A stretch of 64,000 nt of DNA, from assembly GCA_017301975.1 (NCBI GenBank), contig JAFLEI010000002.1, positions 1-64,000 on the forward strand, read 5' to 3'. Shown here piece by piece: positions 10,228 to 18,136 of this stretch. The position numbers were made by a program, and so were the translations under genes. Position 1 is the first letter of the stretch, and each line of letters starts with the position of its first letter. This DNA is from Verrucomicrobiota bacterium (GTDB taxonomy: Bacteria > Verrucomicrobiota > Verrucomicrobiia > Verrucomicrobiales > Verrucomicrobiaceae). The notes under the pieces are model-generated. The model ran no database searches. It was not told the DNA's origin and was given only the letters and a program-made list of their open reading frames with translations.

Positions 10228-11079
10228 ATGAAAAAGCTCAACATCCTCGCGCTTCTGATCTTCGTGGCAGGGCTGGTTGCCGTGTTCACCTTTGACACTG
10301 CGACCACCCGGAAGATTCAGTCTCGTGTCATGAGCCTGCTGTCTCCCTTCATCCACAGCAGTGCGGCCATGGAGAATGCGGCGGAGGCCGCCGTGGCTCC
10401 GCAGATCAATCCTGTCGAAATGAAGCAGGAAAATGAGCAGCAGCGCGTCCAGCTGGAGCGCCTGCGCATCATCCAGCAAAAGTACAATCAGATCATCGAG
10501 GAGAACGCCAAGCTGCGCCAGCTCATCGAGTTCAAGCAGTCCGCGCCTTTTAAAATGACGGCCGCCAAGGTGATCCGCCGCAGTTCCAGCACCTGGTGGA
10601 ACAGTTTGATCATCGACAAAGGCTCGCTCGATGGCATTGGCACAGACAGCCCCGTGATCACCTCCGTCGGCCTGGTGGGCAAGACTTCCACCCTCGCCCC
10701 TCACATGGCCAAGGTGATTCTGCTCACGGATGAAATGTGCCGCGTCTCGGCCAAGATCGAAGGAACTCTGGAGCAGGGCATCCTCGGCGGCGAACGTGCT
10801 GCGCTGGAGGTGCGCCCGGAGCTGCATCTGCGTTTTCTCCATCGCAACTCGAACATCAACGCCGGCGCCGGTGTCTATTCCTCCGGTGAGGGCGGGGTGT
10901 TTCCTGCGGACTTGCTGCTGGGCCGCGTGAAGCGTTTTGAAAACCGTGAAATTTCCGGAGAGGCCGTCATCGAACCCGCCGTTGATTTCTCCACCTTGGA
11001 TTATGTCTTTGTGATTGAAATGCAGGTTGCCGAGCCCACGCCGGAGCCTGCAACGACACCGGCACGCGCCAAGCCCTGA
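10228..11079 (+). CDS. mreC: Rod shape-determining protein MreC
   Basis: Periplasmic scaffold that links MreB to PBP2. The 283-residue protein has one N-terminal membrane anchor (about residues 5-22), a coiled coil (about 65-105, Gln/Glu/Leu-rich) and a beta-rich C-terminal domain with WWNSLIIDKGS and VGLVGKT, typical of MreC. A good ribosome-binding site (GGAGGAAAGG) lies just upstream of the ATG at 10228. It follows mreB by 80 bp and ends 6 bp before mreD. Confidence 0.95.
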   Translation: MKKLNILALLIFVAGLVAVFTFDTATTRKIQSRVMSLLSPFIHSSAAMENAAEAAVAPQINPVEMKQENEQQRVQLERLRIIQQKYNQIIEENAKLRQLIEFKQSAPFKMTAAKVIRRSSSTWWNSLIIDKGSLDGIGTDSPVITSVGLVGKTSTLAPHMAKVILLTDEMCRVSAKIEGTLEQGILGGERAALEVRPELHLRFLHRNSNINAGAGVYSSGEGGVFPADLLLGRVKRFENREISGEAVIEPAVDFSTLDYVFVIEMQVAEPTPEPATTPARAKP

Positions 11080-11085
11080 GCCGCC

Positions 11086-11700
11086 ATGTTGTTTCACCCG
11101 ATCTCCATCATTCTGCTTCTGCTCACCTTCATGGTGCAGGAGTTCATCCCCGGGCTGGAGATCGCCCAGTTTGCCACGCTGTTTCTGCCGGCGGTGTTCT
11201 TCTTCAGTGCTTCCGTGGCCTCACCGTTTTCGATGATGCTGCTGCTCTCGTTCATCACGGGCTTCATCTGGGATGCACGCCACCTGCCCGGAGTTTTGGA
11301 GAGCCTGTCAGGTGCTGAGGATGTGTTTGGCACCGGTGCGGATGTGGAACTCGGCGCGGGCAGCCATCCGCTGCCATTCGGCCTTTCCATCGTGCTGTTT
11401 GGCATGCTCGGCACCCTGCTGCAGGGCATCCGCCCTTTGTTCAAGCGCGGTCGTCTTGAGCTCCCGGTGCTCATGGTGGGCCTGGCCGTCTTTGCCTGGC
11501 TGCTTGCGCAGTATCTCATCATCACGTTCCTGCGCGGTTCCCTCCAGTTTCCAGCGGGCGTATGGACAAAGATGATCACTGACTCCCTGCTTGCCATGCT
11601 TGCCGCGCCGCTCATCTTTTTGCTGCTTTATTCGCTCGCCCGCCTGTCGAGCTATGAAATCAAATACGAAGGCCTGAGGTACCGTTTCGATGGTCGTTAA
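11086..11700 (+). CDS. mreD: MreD-like integral membrane protein
   Basis: A 204-residue hydrophobic protein with about five predicted membrane segments, between mreC and mrdA. MreD proteins are poorly conserved in sequence, so the call rests on size, hydrophobicity and position. A soluble loop at about residues 70-90 (Gly/Asp-rich) is longer than I would expect. The gene's 3' end overlaps the mrdA start by 11 bp, which implies translational coupling. Confidence 0.85.
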   Translation: MLFHPISIILLLLTFMVQEFIPGLEIAQFATLFLPAVFFFSASVASPFSMMLLLSFITGFIWDARHLPGVLESLSGAEDVFGTGADVELGAGSHPLPFGLSIVLFGMLGTLLQGIRPLFKRGRLELPVLMVGLAVFAWLLAQYLIITFLRGSLQFPAGVWTKMITDSLLAMLAAPLIFLLLYSLARLSSYEIKYEGLRYRFDGR

Positions 11701-13978
11701 ATACCGCTTCCGCCTCTATCTGTTCTCACTCGCCATGATGTGCGGGTTTGGACTGCTTGTGTTCAGGCTTTGGTCGCTGCAAATTGACCGCCGGGAGGAG
11801 TTTTCCAAGATGATTCCCGGGGCGAAAAAGGAGCGTGCACGCATTCCCGGCCCGCGTGGCGAGATCAAGGACCGCAACGGCATCGTTCTGGCCACCAACA
11901 AGGCCAGCTTTGAGGTTCGCATCAATCTTGCGGAAGTCGTCACCGAGTACAAGCGCGTTGCCAAGATCAAGAAGGCGCCCATTCCCGAGATCACCTTCGA
12001 AATCTCTGAACGAGGCATCAAGCGGATGAAGCCCGAACTGGACATTTACAAGATTTTCGAAGAGACGATCACCGCCCGCATGATCGAGATGGGTGTTCAC
12101 AAGGACTACTCCGTGGATTCCCTGCGCGTGCATTACCGCAGCTTCGGCGGCGCGGTGCCGTGGGTGTATCGTGATGATCTGACGTTTGCCGAATTCAGCC
12201 GAATCGCCGAACACAATCTCGGGCTGCCGGGCGTCACCGTCGCCGAACGCGCCTCGCGCGTCTATCCCCTGAAATCAGTCGCCTGCCACATCCTTGGCTA
12301 CGTGCGGCTGCCTGACGACCAGCGTGCCTCGGTGGAAGACCGCAAAGGGTGGGACTACTACGTGCCGGATGACTTCGGCGGGGCTGGCGTGGAGAAAAGC
12401 TTCGACAACTACCTGCGCGGCAAGCCTGGCGTGCGCGTGATGCAGCGGGACCAGCGTGGCAGACCGGTGGGGGAAGTGGATGAGGAATACGAGGAGCCAC
12501 GAAAGGGGAATGATGTCTATCTGACCCTCGATGCCCGGATGCAGATCATTGCAGACAAGGCTTTGCGGGATGGCAAGGTCGGTCGTGGAGCTGTCGCCGT
12601 GATCGAGCCGAGCTCCGGCGAAGTTCTGGCCATGGTTTCCGTGCCCTCCTACGATCCCAACCAGTTCATCCCGAGCATCCAGCAGTCCGACTGGGACGCC
12701 CTGCTCACCAACAACACGGTGCCGCTGCTCAACCGCGCGGTGAAAGGGCATGTTCCGGGCTCGACCTTCAAGATCCCGATCTCTTTCGCCGGCTGTCTTG
12801 CGGGCATCAACATGAACCATTTCAACTGCAGCGGCAGCGTCACCTATGGCAACAAGGCCATGCAGTGCTGGATTCAGCGTCAGAGCGGCGGCTCCCATGG
12901 CACGCTGGGCCTCAGTGACGCCATCAAATACTCCTGCAACTGCTTCTTCTACCGCTATGGCAATGCGGCCGGCATCAGCAACATCACCAAGGTGGGCAAA
13001 ATCCTGGGCATCGGCACCAAGACCGGCATTGAGCTTGAGGATGAGAGCCCCGGCATTTTGCCCAACCCGGACTGGCTGCGTGCCAACCACCCCAACGAGC
13101 GCTGGAGTGACGGCGCCACCGCCAACACCTCCATCGGCCAGGGCTATGTGCTCGCCTCGCCCCTGCAGATGGCTTCGGTCAGCGCCACGGTCGCGAATGG
13201 CGGCAAGGCATGGAGCCCGCACCTTCTCAAACGGGTGATGGATCATGATCAGGCGGTGCTGGAGAATCCACCCAGCCTCCGGGGAGATCTCTCCGCCAGC
13301 GTCAAGCCGGAGCAGATCGAAGTCATTCGCAAGGGCATGTGGAAGGTCGTCAATGATCCTTCAGGAACGGGCAAAGGGGCTCGCATCACCGGAGTGGAAG
13401 TCGCTGGCAAGACTGGGACCGCGCAAAACTGGCGGCGTGATGAAAAGGGTGTGAAGCATGACGACAATCACACCTGGTTCATCTGTTTCGCCCCTTACAA
13501 GGATCCCAAATTTGCGGTCGCGGTGCTCGTGCAAAACGGCAAGTCCGGCGGCGGTTGTGCCGCGCCTGTGGCGCGCCGCGTTCTTGAACAATGCCTGGCT
13601 TTGGACAATCCCAATTTCAATGTTCCCATTACGGCGATGGAGCCTGCCGAAGGACATTTCAATCATATTGCATCCGTCCAATACGCCGATGCCGCAGTGC
13701 CTGCTGAGGCGCTCGGCGGGGATGAGGATGGAGACGTGGGCACGGGTGTGTCCGCGCCACAATCGGATGATGCTGACGCGCCGCGTGTGAAAACCGCGCC
13801 CAACATCAAGCCGAAAGCCGATTCAGCGGGATCGGCGGGAAGCAGCTCCGGACAGAATGTGCCCAAGGCCGTGCCAGTGCGCAGGGTCGGTATCTTCAAC
13901 CGGGGAAGCTCTCAGGAAACTCAACCATCCGGCTCCGCGCCCAGCGGCGGCGGATTTTTCCGCAAGCTCTTTCGCTGA
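11690..13978 (+). CDS. mrdA: Penicillin-binding protein 2 (elongation transpeptidase)
   Basis: Monofunctional class B transpeptidase that cross-links peptidoglycan during lateral growth. The 762-residue protein has an N-terminal membrane anchor (about 8-28), a dimerisation domain opening with RGEIKDRNG, and a transpeptidase domain with all three active-site motifs: S358-TFK361, S415-C-N417 and K574-T-G576. The C-terminal 110 residues form a low-complexity Ser/Pro/Asp/Gly-rich tail that E. coli PBP2 lacks. It overlaps mreD by 11 bp. No rodA partner follows; rng is next. The enzyme call is firm. Confidence 0.96.
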   Translation: MVVKYRFRLYLFSLAMMCGFGLLVFRLWSLQIDRREEFSKMIPGAKKERARIPGPRGEIKDRNGIVLATNKASFEVRINLAEVVTEYKRVAKIKKAPIPEITFEISERGIKRMKPELDIYKIFEETITARMIEMGVHKDYSVDSLRVHYRSFGGAVPWVYRDDLTFAEFSRIAEHNLGLPGVTVAERASRVYPLKSVACHILGYVRLPDDQRASVEDRKGWDYYVPDDFGGAGVEKSFDNYLRGKPGVRVMQRDQRGRPVGEVDEEYEEPRKGNDVYLTLDARMQIIADKALRDGKVGRGAVAVIEPSSGEVLAMVSVPSYDPNQFIPSIQQSDWDALLTNNTVPLLNRAVKGHVPGSTFKIPISFAGCLAGINMNHFNCSGSVTYGNKAMQCWIQRQSGGSHGTLGLSDAIKYSCNCFFYRYGNAAGISNITKVGKILGIGTKTGIELEDESPGILPNPDWLRANHPNERWSDGATANTSIGQGYVLASPLQMASVSATVANGGKAWSPHLLKRVMDHDQAVLENPPSLRGDLSASVKPEQIEVIRKGMWKVVNDPSGTGKGARITGVEVAGKTGTAQNWRRDEKGVKHDDNHTWFICFAPYKDPKFAVAVLVQNGKSGGGCAAPVARRVLEQCLALDNPNFNVPITAMEPAEGHFNHIASVQYADAAVPAEALGGDEDGDVGTGVSAPQSDDADAPRVKTAPNIKPKADSAGSAGSSSGQNVPKAVPVRRVGIFNRGSSQETQPSGSAPSGGGFFRKLFR

Positions 13979-14010
13979 AGAGCCGCACCATTTCAGGGAG
14001 ACTTCACACC

Positions 14011-15597
14011 ATGGCATTGACCTTCGTTCAAAGAATCAAAGAACTGCTCACCGGCAAACGCGACATCAAAAGCGGCGTGCGCCTCGTCATCAACTGCGAG
14101 AAACTGGAGAACCGCGTCGCCTTGCTCGACAAGGGCGTTGTTGAGGAATACAACATCGAGCGCGTCGGCACCCAGAGCCTCATCGGCAGCGTCTTCAAAG
14201 GACGCATCCGCAACATCGAGCAGGGCCTCAAGGCCATGTTCATCGACATCGGCTTCGACAAAAATGCCTTCCTGCATTTTTGGGACGCCATTCCAGCCGC
14301 GCTGGATGCCGGCCTGGAGGAGATCAATCGTGGGGGCAGCAAGAAAAAGAAGCGCATTGAGGCCAAGGACATCCCCAGCCTCTACCCCATCGGCTCTGAA
14401 ATCATGGTGCAGGTCACCAAAGGCCCGGTGGGCAACAAAGGCCCCCGCGTCACCACCAACATCTCGCTCGCCGGGCGTCTGCTCGTCTTGATGCCGCTGA
14501 ACGACACCTGCGGTATCTCACGCAAGATCGAGGATCCCAAAGAGCGCTCCCGCCTGCGCAAGATCATCGAAAAAATCAGCCTCCCCGAAGGCATGGGCAT
14601 CATCCTGCGCACCGAAGCCTCCGGCAAGCGTGCCCGCCACATCGTGCGTGACCTGAACATCCTCCTCGACGAGTGGGACCAGATCGTCGCCAAGCGTGAT
14701 GGTCAGAACGCCCCAGTCTGCTGCTTCCAGGAGCCTGATCTCGTCGAGCGCACCGTGCGTGATTTCCTCACCGAAGACATCGATGAAGTCGCCTGCGATG
14801 ACGCGGCCACCGTCGAGCGCATGCAGCGCATGGCTGCGCACATCTCCGGCCGTGCCAAGCGTCGCATCAATTTCTACCAGGGCCAGAGCGCCATCTTTGA
14901 GCACTACGGCATTCAAAAGCAGATCGACAACGCCTTCTACCGCCAGGTCTGGATGCCCTGCGGCGGCTACATCGTGATCGATCAAACCGAAGCGCTCGTC
15001 TCCATCGACGTCAACACCGGCCGCAACAAGGGCCACAAGGACGTCGACAAGCTCCTGCTGGAAACCAACCTCGAAGCCGCCGCCGAAGTCGCGCGCCAGC
15101 TCCGCCTGCGCAACATGGGCGGCCTCATCGTCGTGGACTTCATCGACATGAAACACCGCCGCGATCAGCAGGCCGTGTACAAGCTCATGCTGGACCATCT
15201 CAAGCGTGACAAGGCCAAGACCCAGGTGCTGCCCATCTCGCAGTTTGGTCTCATGGAAATGACCCGCCAGCGCCTCAATGAGAGCCTGGGCACCACGCTC
15301 TATGAACCCTGCCCGTATTGCAAAGGCCATGGGCAGGTGAAAACACCGCTCACCATGAGCGTCGAGCTGCAGCGCCGTCTTGTCTCCGTGCTGGGGCGTG
15401 CCAAGGAAGATCAGAAGAGCCTCATCGTCATCGTTCATCCCGAGGTGATGACCCGCCTCAAGACCGAAGATGGCGAGCTGCTGGTCGATCTCGAACGCAA
15501 GTATCAGGCGCGTCTCACCTTCCGCAGCGACCCGGCTTTCCACCGCGAGCAGATCACGCTGACGAATGCGACCACGGGCGAAGAAGTTCGCCCCTGA
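14011..15597 (+). CDS. rng: Ribonuclease G/E family endoribonuclease
   Basis: Single-strand-specific endoribonuclease that processes rRNA precursors and mRNA. The 528-residue product has an S1-like RNA-binding region (about 38-150), the catalytic DNase I-like region with D333 (SIDVNTGR) and D376 (VVDFIDM), and a zinc-link motif CPYC near residue 432. It lacks the long unstructured C-terminal scaffold of E. coli RNase E, so RNase G fits better. A GGGAG ribosome-binding site precedes the ATG. Its place after the mre genes echoes the E. coli mreBCD-rng neighbourhood. It ends 2 bp before a convergent gene. Confidence 0.94.
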   Translation: MALTFVQRIKELLTGKRDIKSGVRLVINCEKLENRVALLDKGVVEEYNIERVGTQSLIGSVFKGRIRNIEQGLKAMFIDIGFDKNAFLHFWDAIPAALDAGLEEINRGGSKKKKRIEAKDIPSLYPIGSEIMVQVTKGPVGNKGPRVTTNISLAGRLLVLMPLNDTCGISRKIEDPKERSRLRKIIEKISLPEGMGIILRTEASGKRARHIVRDLNILLDEWDQIVAKRDGQNAPVCCFQEPDLVERTVRDFLTEDIDEVACDDAATVERMQRMAAHISGRAKRRINFYQGQSAIFEHYGIQKQIDNAFYRQVWMPCGGYIVIDQTEALVSIDVNTGRNKGHKDVDKLLLETNLEAAAEVARQLRLRNMGGLIVVDFIDMKHRRDQQAVYKLMLDHLKRDKAKTQVLPISQFGLMEMTRQRLNESLGTTLYEPCPYCKGHGQVKTPLTMSVELQRRLVSVLGRAKEDQKSLIVIVHPEVMTRLKTEDGELLVDLERKYQARLTFRSDPAFHREQITLTNATTGEEVRP

Positions 15598-15599
15598 TC

Positions 15600-18098
15600 T
15601 CAGCGGGTTGAACCGCTGACGCTCAGTTCATCCAAGTCGAAACTCTCCAGCGCTCCCGCAGCGTCGGGGACGATCACGACTTTGCCAATGTGTTGAATCG
15701 TTTCCGCCCATGAGAAGCTGTTGGCCGCACGTTTCCAGCCTGCGGCCAGCGCTTCGGCATCGTCCCAGTCGTAGCGCAAGGTGGCTGCTGCCTGGGTCCA
15801 TTCGGGTGAAAACGTGGTCTTGGTCTCGAACTGCCACTGCGCGATATCATTCGCGAACAGTTCGATCAGCACCCGGCCTGCCGCCTTGGCCGAACGCACC
15901 TGGCAGGTGATTTCGGCCCCGCTGCCGCCGATGATCTGGGTCCAGTCACCCGCAAGTGGCGATTCCTTGGCCGTCGCCGGAGAGAGGGCGATCGGCAGCG
16001 CCCTGCCACTGCGTGTTACCTGAATGTAGCCGCCTTTCGCACCGCCAGCGGCATGGTGTTCGAGTTGATCCACTCCCTTCCAGCCTAGGGCATCGGCATC
16101 GAATGAAATCGTGTGGGTTGTTGTGGGGTGGATCACACGTGTTGCCATCTTCAATGGGTTTGCAGGTGGCGGCAGATTTTGGCTCACCAGCTCACCGCCG
16201 CTGATGGCATAGAGCACTGCATGGTCGAGTTCGATTTTGAAGCGTGTCTTCGGGGCCGTAAGAGCTCCCTTTTTCCACTTCAGGGCCGCATCGGTCACGG
16301 ACATTGAAATCGGCTCCGCCGCATCCTGCACAGCACCCTGCTCATCCACAGCCAGAACACGCAGGCTGCCGCCAGGAGCCACATCGGCGGTGATGCATAC
16401 CGGCTCTGCGGTCAGCCGCATCGGCCGCGTCAGCAGATGGGCGGGTTTGCCGTCCTCGACAGGCCGGTAGCCTGCAAATCCATCGGGGCGCAGCGTCGCG
16501 AGACAGGGAAGGCAGTGACGCTTCCATCCAGTGTGCGGGAAGTCATCGCCCCCGTAGAAGACCATGAGTTTGCCGTCTTTCAAAATGGGCGGGCCGGCCA
16601 TCGCGTAGATGCATTCGCTGTCGTAGCTGCCCTTCGCTCCGCGTGGGATGAACGGCGTTCCGGGGGCCACGCGCTGCCATTGCAGACCGTCGTGACTCCA
16701 CGCCAGTTCGCAATCGACTGAGCGGCCGCCGCCCACATGGTACATCATCACGAAGCTCAGATAGATGCTGCCGTAACGGAACACCGGCATGCAGTAGGTC
16801 TGGCTGGCGCGTCCTTCCTCAACGCTGGAGCGCAGGACGAGGCCGTTGTTTTTCCAAGTGAGGAAGTCGTCGCTCTCAAAGCGGGAGACCAGCCGTTCGC
16901 CGAGATAGAGTTTGGTGAACCACAGGTATTTGCCGCTGCGTTCGTCCCAGAAGGCATTGTTGTGGGTGTCGCCATTCTGAGCGCCGAAGCCGAGGGCTGC
17001 CAGAGGCTCGTCCCAATGAATGCCATCGGCTGAGAAGCGCACCTGCGGTTTGCCAAGGCCGACATCGCTCACCATTTTGTAGCGGCGTGCCGCATCGGCG
17101 TCATGCAGGTCTTTGAACACGCCGACATTGGGGCAGTCACGGGCGACGATGTTGTTGGCGCTGCTGCCGGCGAACTTGTGAATGCCCAGTTCGGGCTTGT
17201 CCCAGCGAATGCCGTCTTTCGACGTGGCGTACAGCAGATACCATCCGACATCATGCACCGTGCTGGGCTGATCCATCTGTGCGATCACCTCCTTGTCTGC
17301 CAGGACGCACTTGTACCAGAGTTTGAAGAGATGCTCTTCCTCGTCCCAGATCACGTTGGGATAGAGATTGTTCATCGAGTTTTCCCAGGGTTTGTCCGCC
17401 TGAAACAGCGGGTTGGCCGGATGCTTCTGCGGAATGCCGAGGACGAGCCTGGCATTCACGGCTTCCTCCACCACGCGTGAGTCCAGCAGCAGATGCTTCT
17501 GCGCCTGGGGCGCATCCATTGGAAGGTCCAGCGCCTCGTACCGTTCCCAGTCGGCATCGTCAAAATGCCACCACTCGCTTTCGAAAACGGCGAAGCCATG
17601 TTTGGTCATCACTTGCTGCAGCTTCGCCCGGTTCTTGAAAACCTCGGGCGGCACCAGTTTGAAGTGAGCCCCGGCCTTTTCCGAGAAGTCATCGTGCGCT
17701 GTCGGCATCAGCAGTTCCATACCACGGGCATCGACAAGTGTTGCGTCCACGGCGGCACCGCGGTTATGCCGCCCTCCCTTGGCGGGATCGGCCACAAAGC
17801 GCGCATCGGGCAGCGTTTTCCACATCGCGCGCTGGACGGAGAGGGGACGGTAGGCATCCCAGATCTTCAGGGTCAAGCCTTGAGACTTCAAATCGGCCTG
17901 CACTTTGGCCAGTTTGGCAGCCGTCGCCGGACGCAGCATGGCGCGCGCATGCGCTGGATAGAACGCCGTTTTGAAAAAGTTATTCGCCGTTGTGTAGCGC
18001 AGATCGATCACCAGGCCATCCGCCTGGGGACCGATTTCAACCAAGGTTTGCGCTGCGAGGCTGGACGCCGCGAGTAAAAAAACGAACAGGGTTTTCAT
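15600..18098 (-). CDS. VanX-like D-Ala-D-Ala dipeptidase fused to a glycosidase-like beta-propeller
   Basis: The 832-residue secreted protein (signal peptide about 1-16) has two clear parts. Residues about 18-195 match the VanX/DdpX (M15D) zinc dipeptidases, with the stabilising Arg84 (DAYRP), zinc ligands H111 and D118 (RHNRGAAVDAT) and E175/H178 (EWWH); all expected catalytic residues are present. Residues about 205-560 resemble the five-bladed propeller of GH32/GH43/GH130-type glycosidases (NPLF, NLYPNVIWDEEEHLFKLWY). The last about 270 residues look beta-sandwich-like. The frame is continuous with no sign of a joining error. I infer periplasmic wall-peptide cleavage combined with a carbohydrate-active or glycan-binding module. 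The dipeptidase half is firm; the exact glycosidase family is not. Confidence 0.85.
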   Translation of the reverse strand: MKTLFVFLLAASSLAAQTLVEIGPQADGLVIDLRYTTANNFFKTAFYPAHARAMLRPATAAKLAKVQADLKSQGLTLKIWDAYRPLSVQRAMWKTLPDARFVADPAKGGRHNRGAAVDATLVDARGMELLMPTAHDDFSEKAGAHFKLVPPEVFKNRAKLQQVMTKHGFAVFESEWWHFDDADWERYEALDLPMDAPQAQKHLLLDSRVVEEAVNARLVLGIPQKHPANPLFQADKPWENSMNNLYPNVIWDEEEHLFKLWYKCVLADKEVIAQMDQPSTVHDVGWYLLYATSKDGIRWDKPELGIHKFAGSSANNIVARDCPNVGVFKDLHDADAARRYKMVSDVGLGKPQVRFSADGIHWDEPLAALGFGAQNGDTHNNAFWDERSGKYLWFTKLYLGERLVSRFESDDFLTWKNNGLVLRSSVEEGRASQTYCMPVFRYGSIYLSFVMMYHVGGGRSVDCELAWSHDGLQWQRVAPGTPFIPRGAKGSYDSECIYAMAGPPILKDGKLMVFYGGDDFPHTGWKRHCLPCLATLRPDGFAGYRPVEDGKPAHLLTRPMRLTAEPVCITADVAPGGSLRVLAVDEQGAVQDAAEPISMSVTDAALKWKKGALTAPKTRFKIELDHAVLYAISGGELVSQNLPPPANPLKMATRVIHPTTTHTISFDADALGWKGVDQLEHHAAGGAKGGYIQVTRSGRALPIALSPATAKESPLAGDWTQIIGGSGAEITCQVRSAKAAGRVLIELFANDIAQWQFETKTTFSPEWTQAAATLRYDWDDAEALAAGWKRAANSFSWAETIQHIGKVVIVPDAAGALESFDLDELSVSGSTR

Positions 18099-18136
18099 GG
18101 GAGAAGAGCGACGGCGACCTTTCGCCCGTCCTCTTC

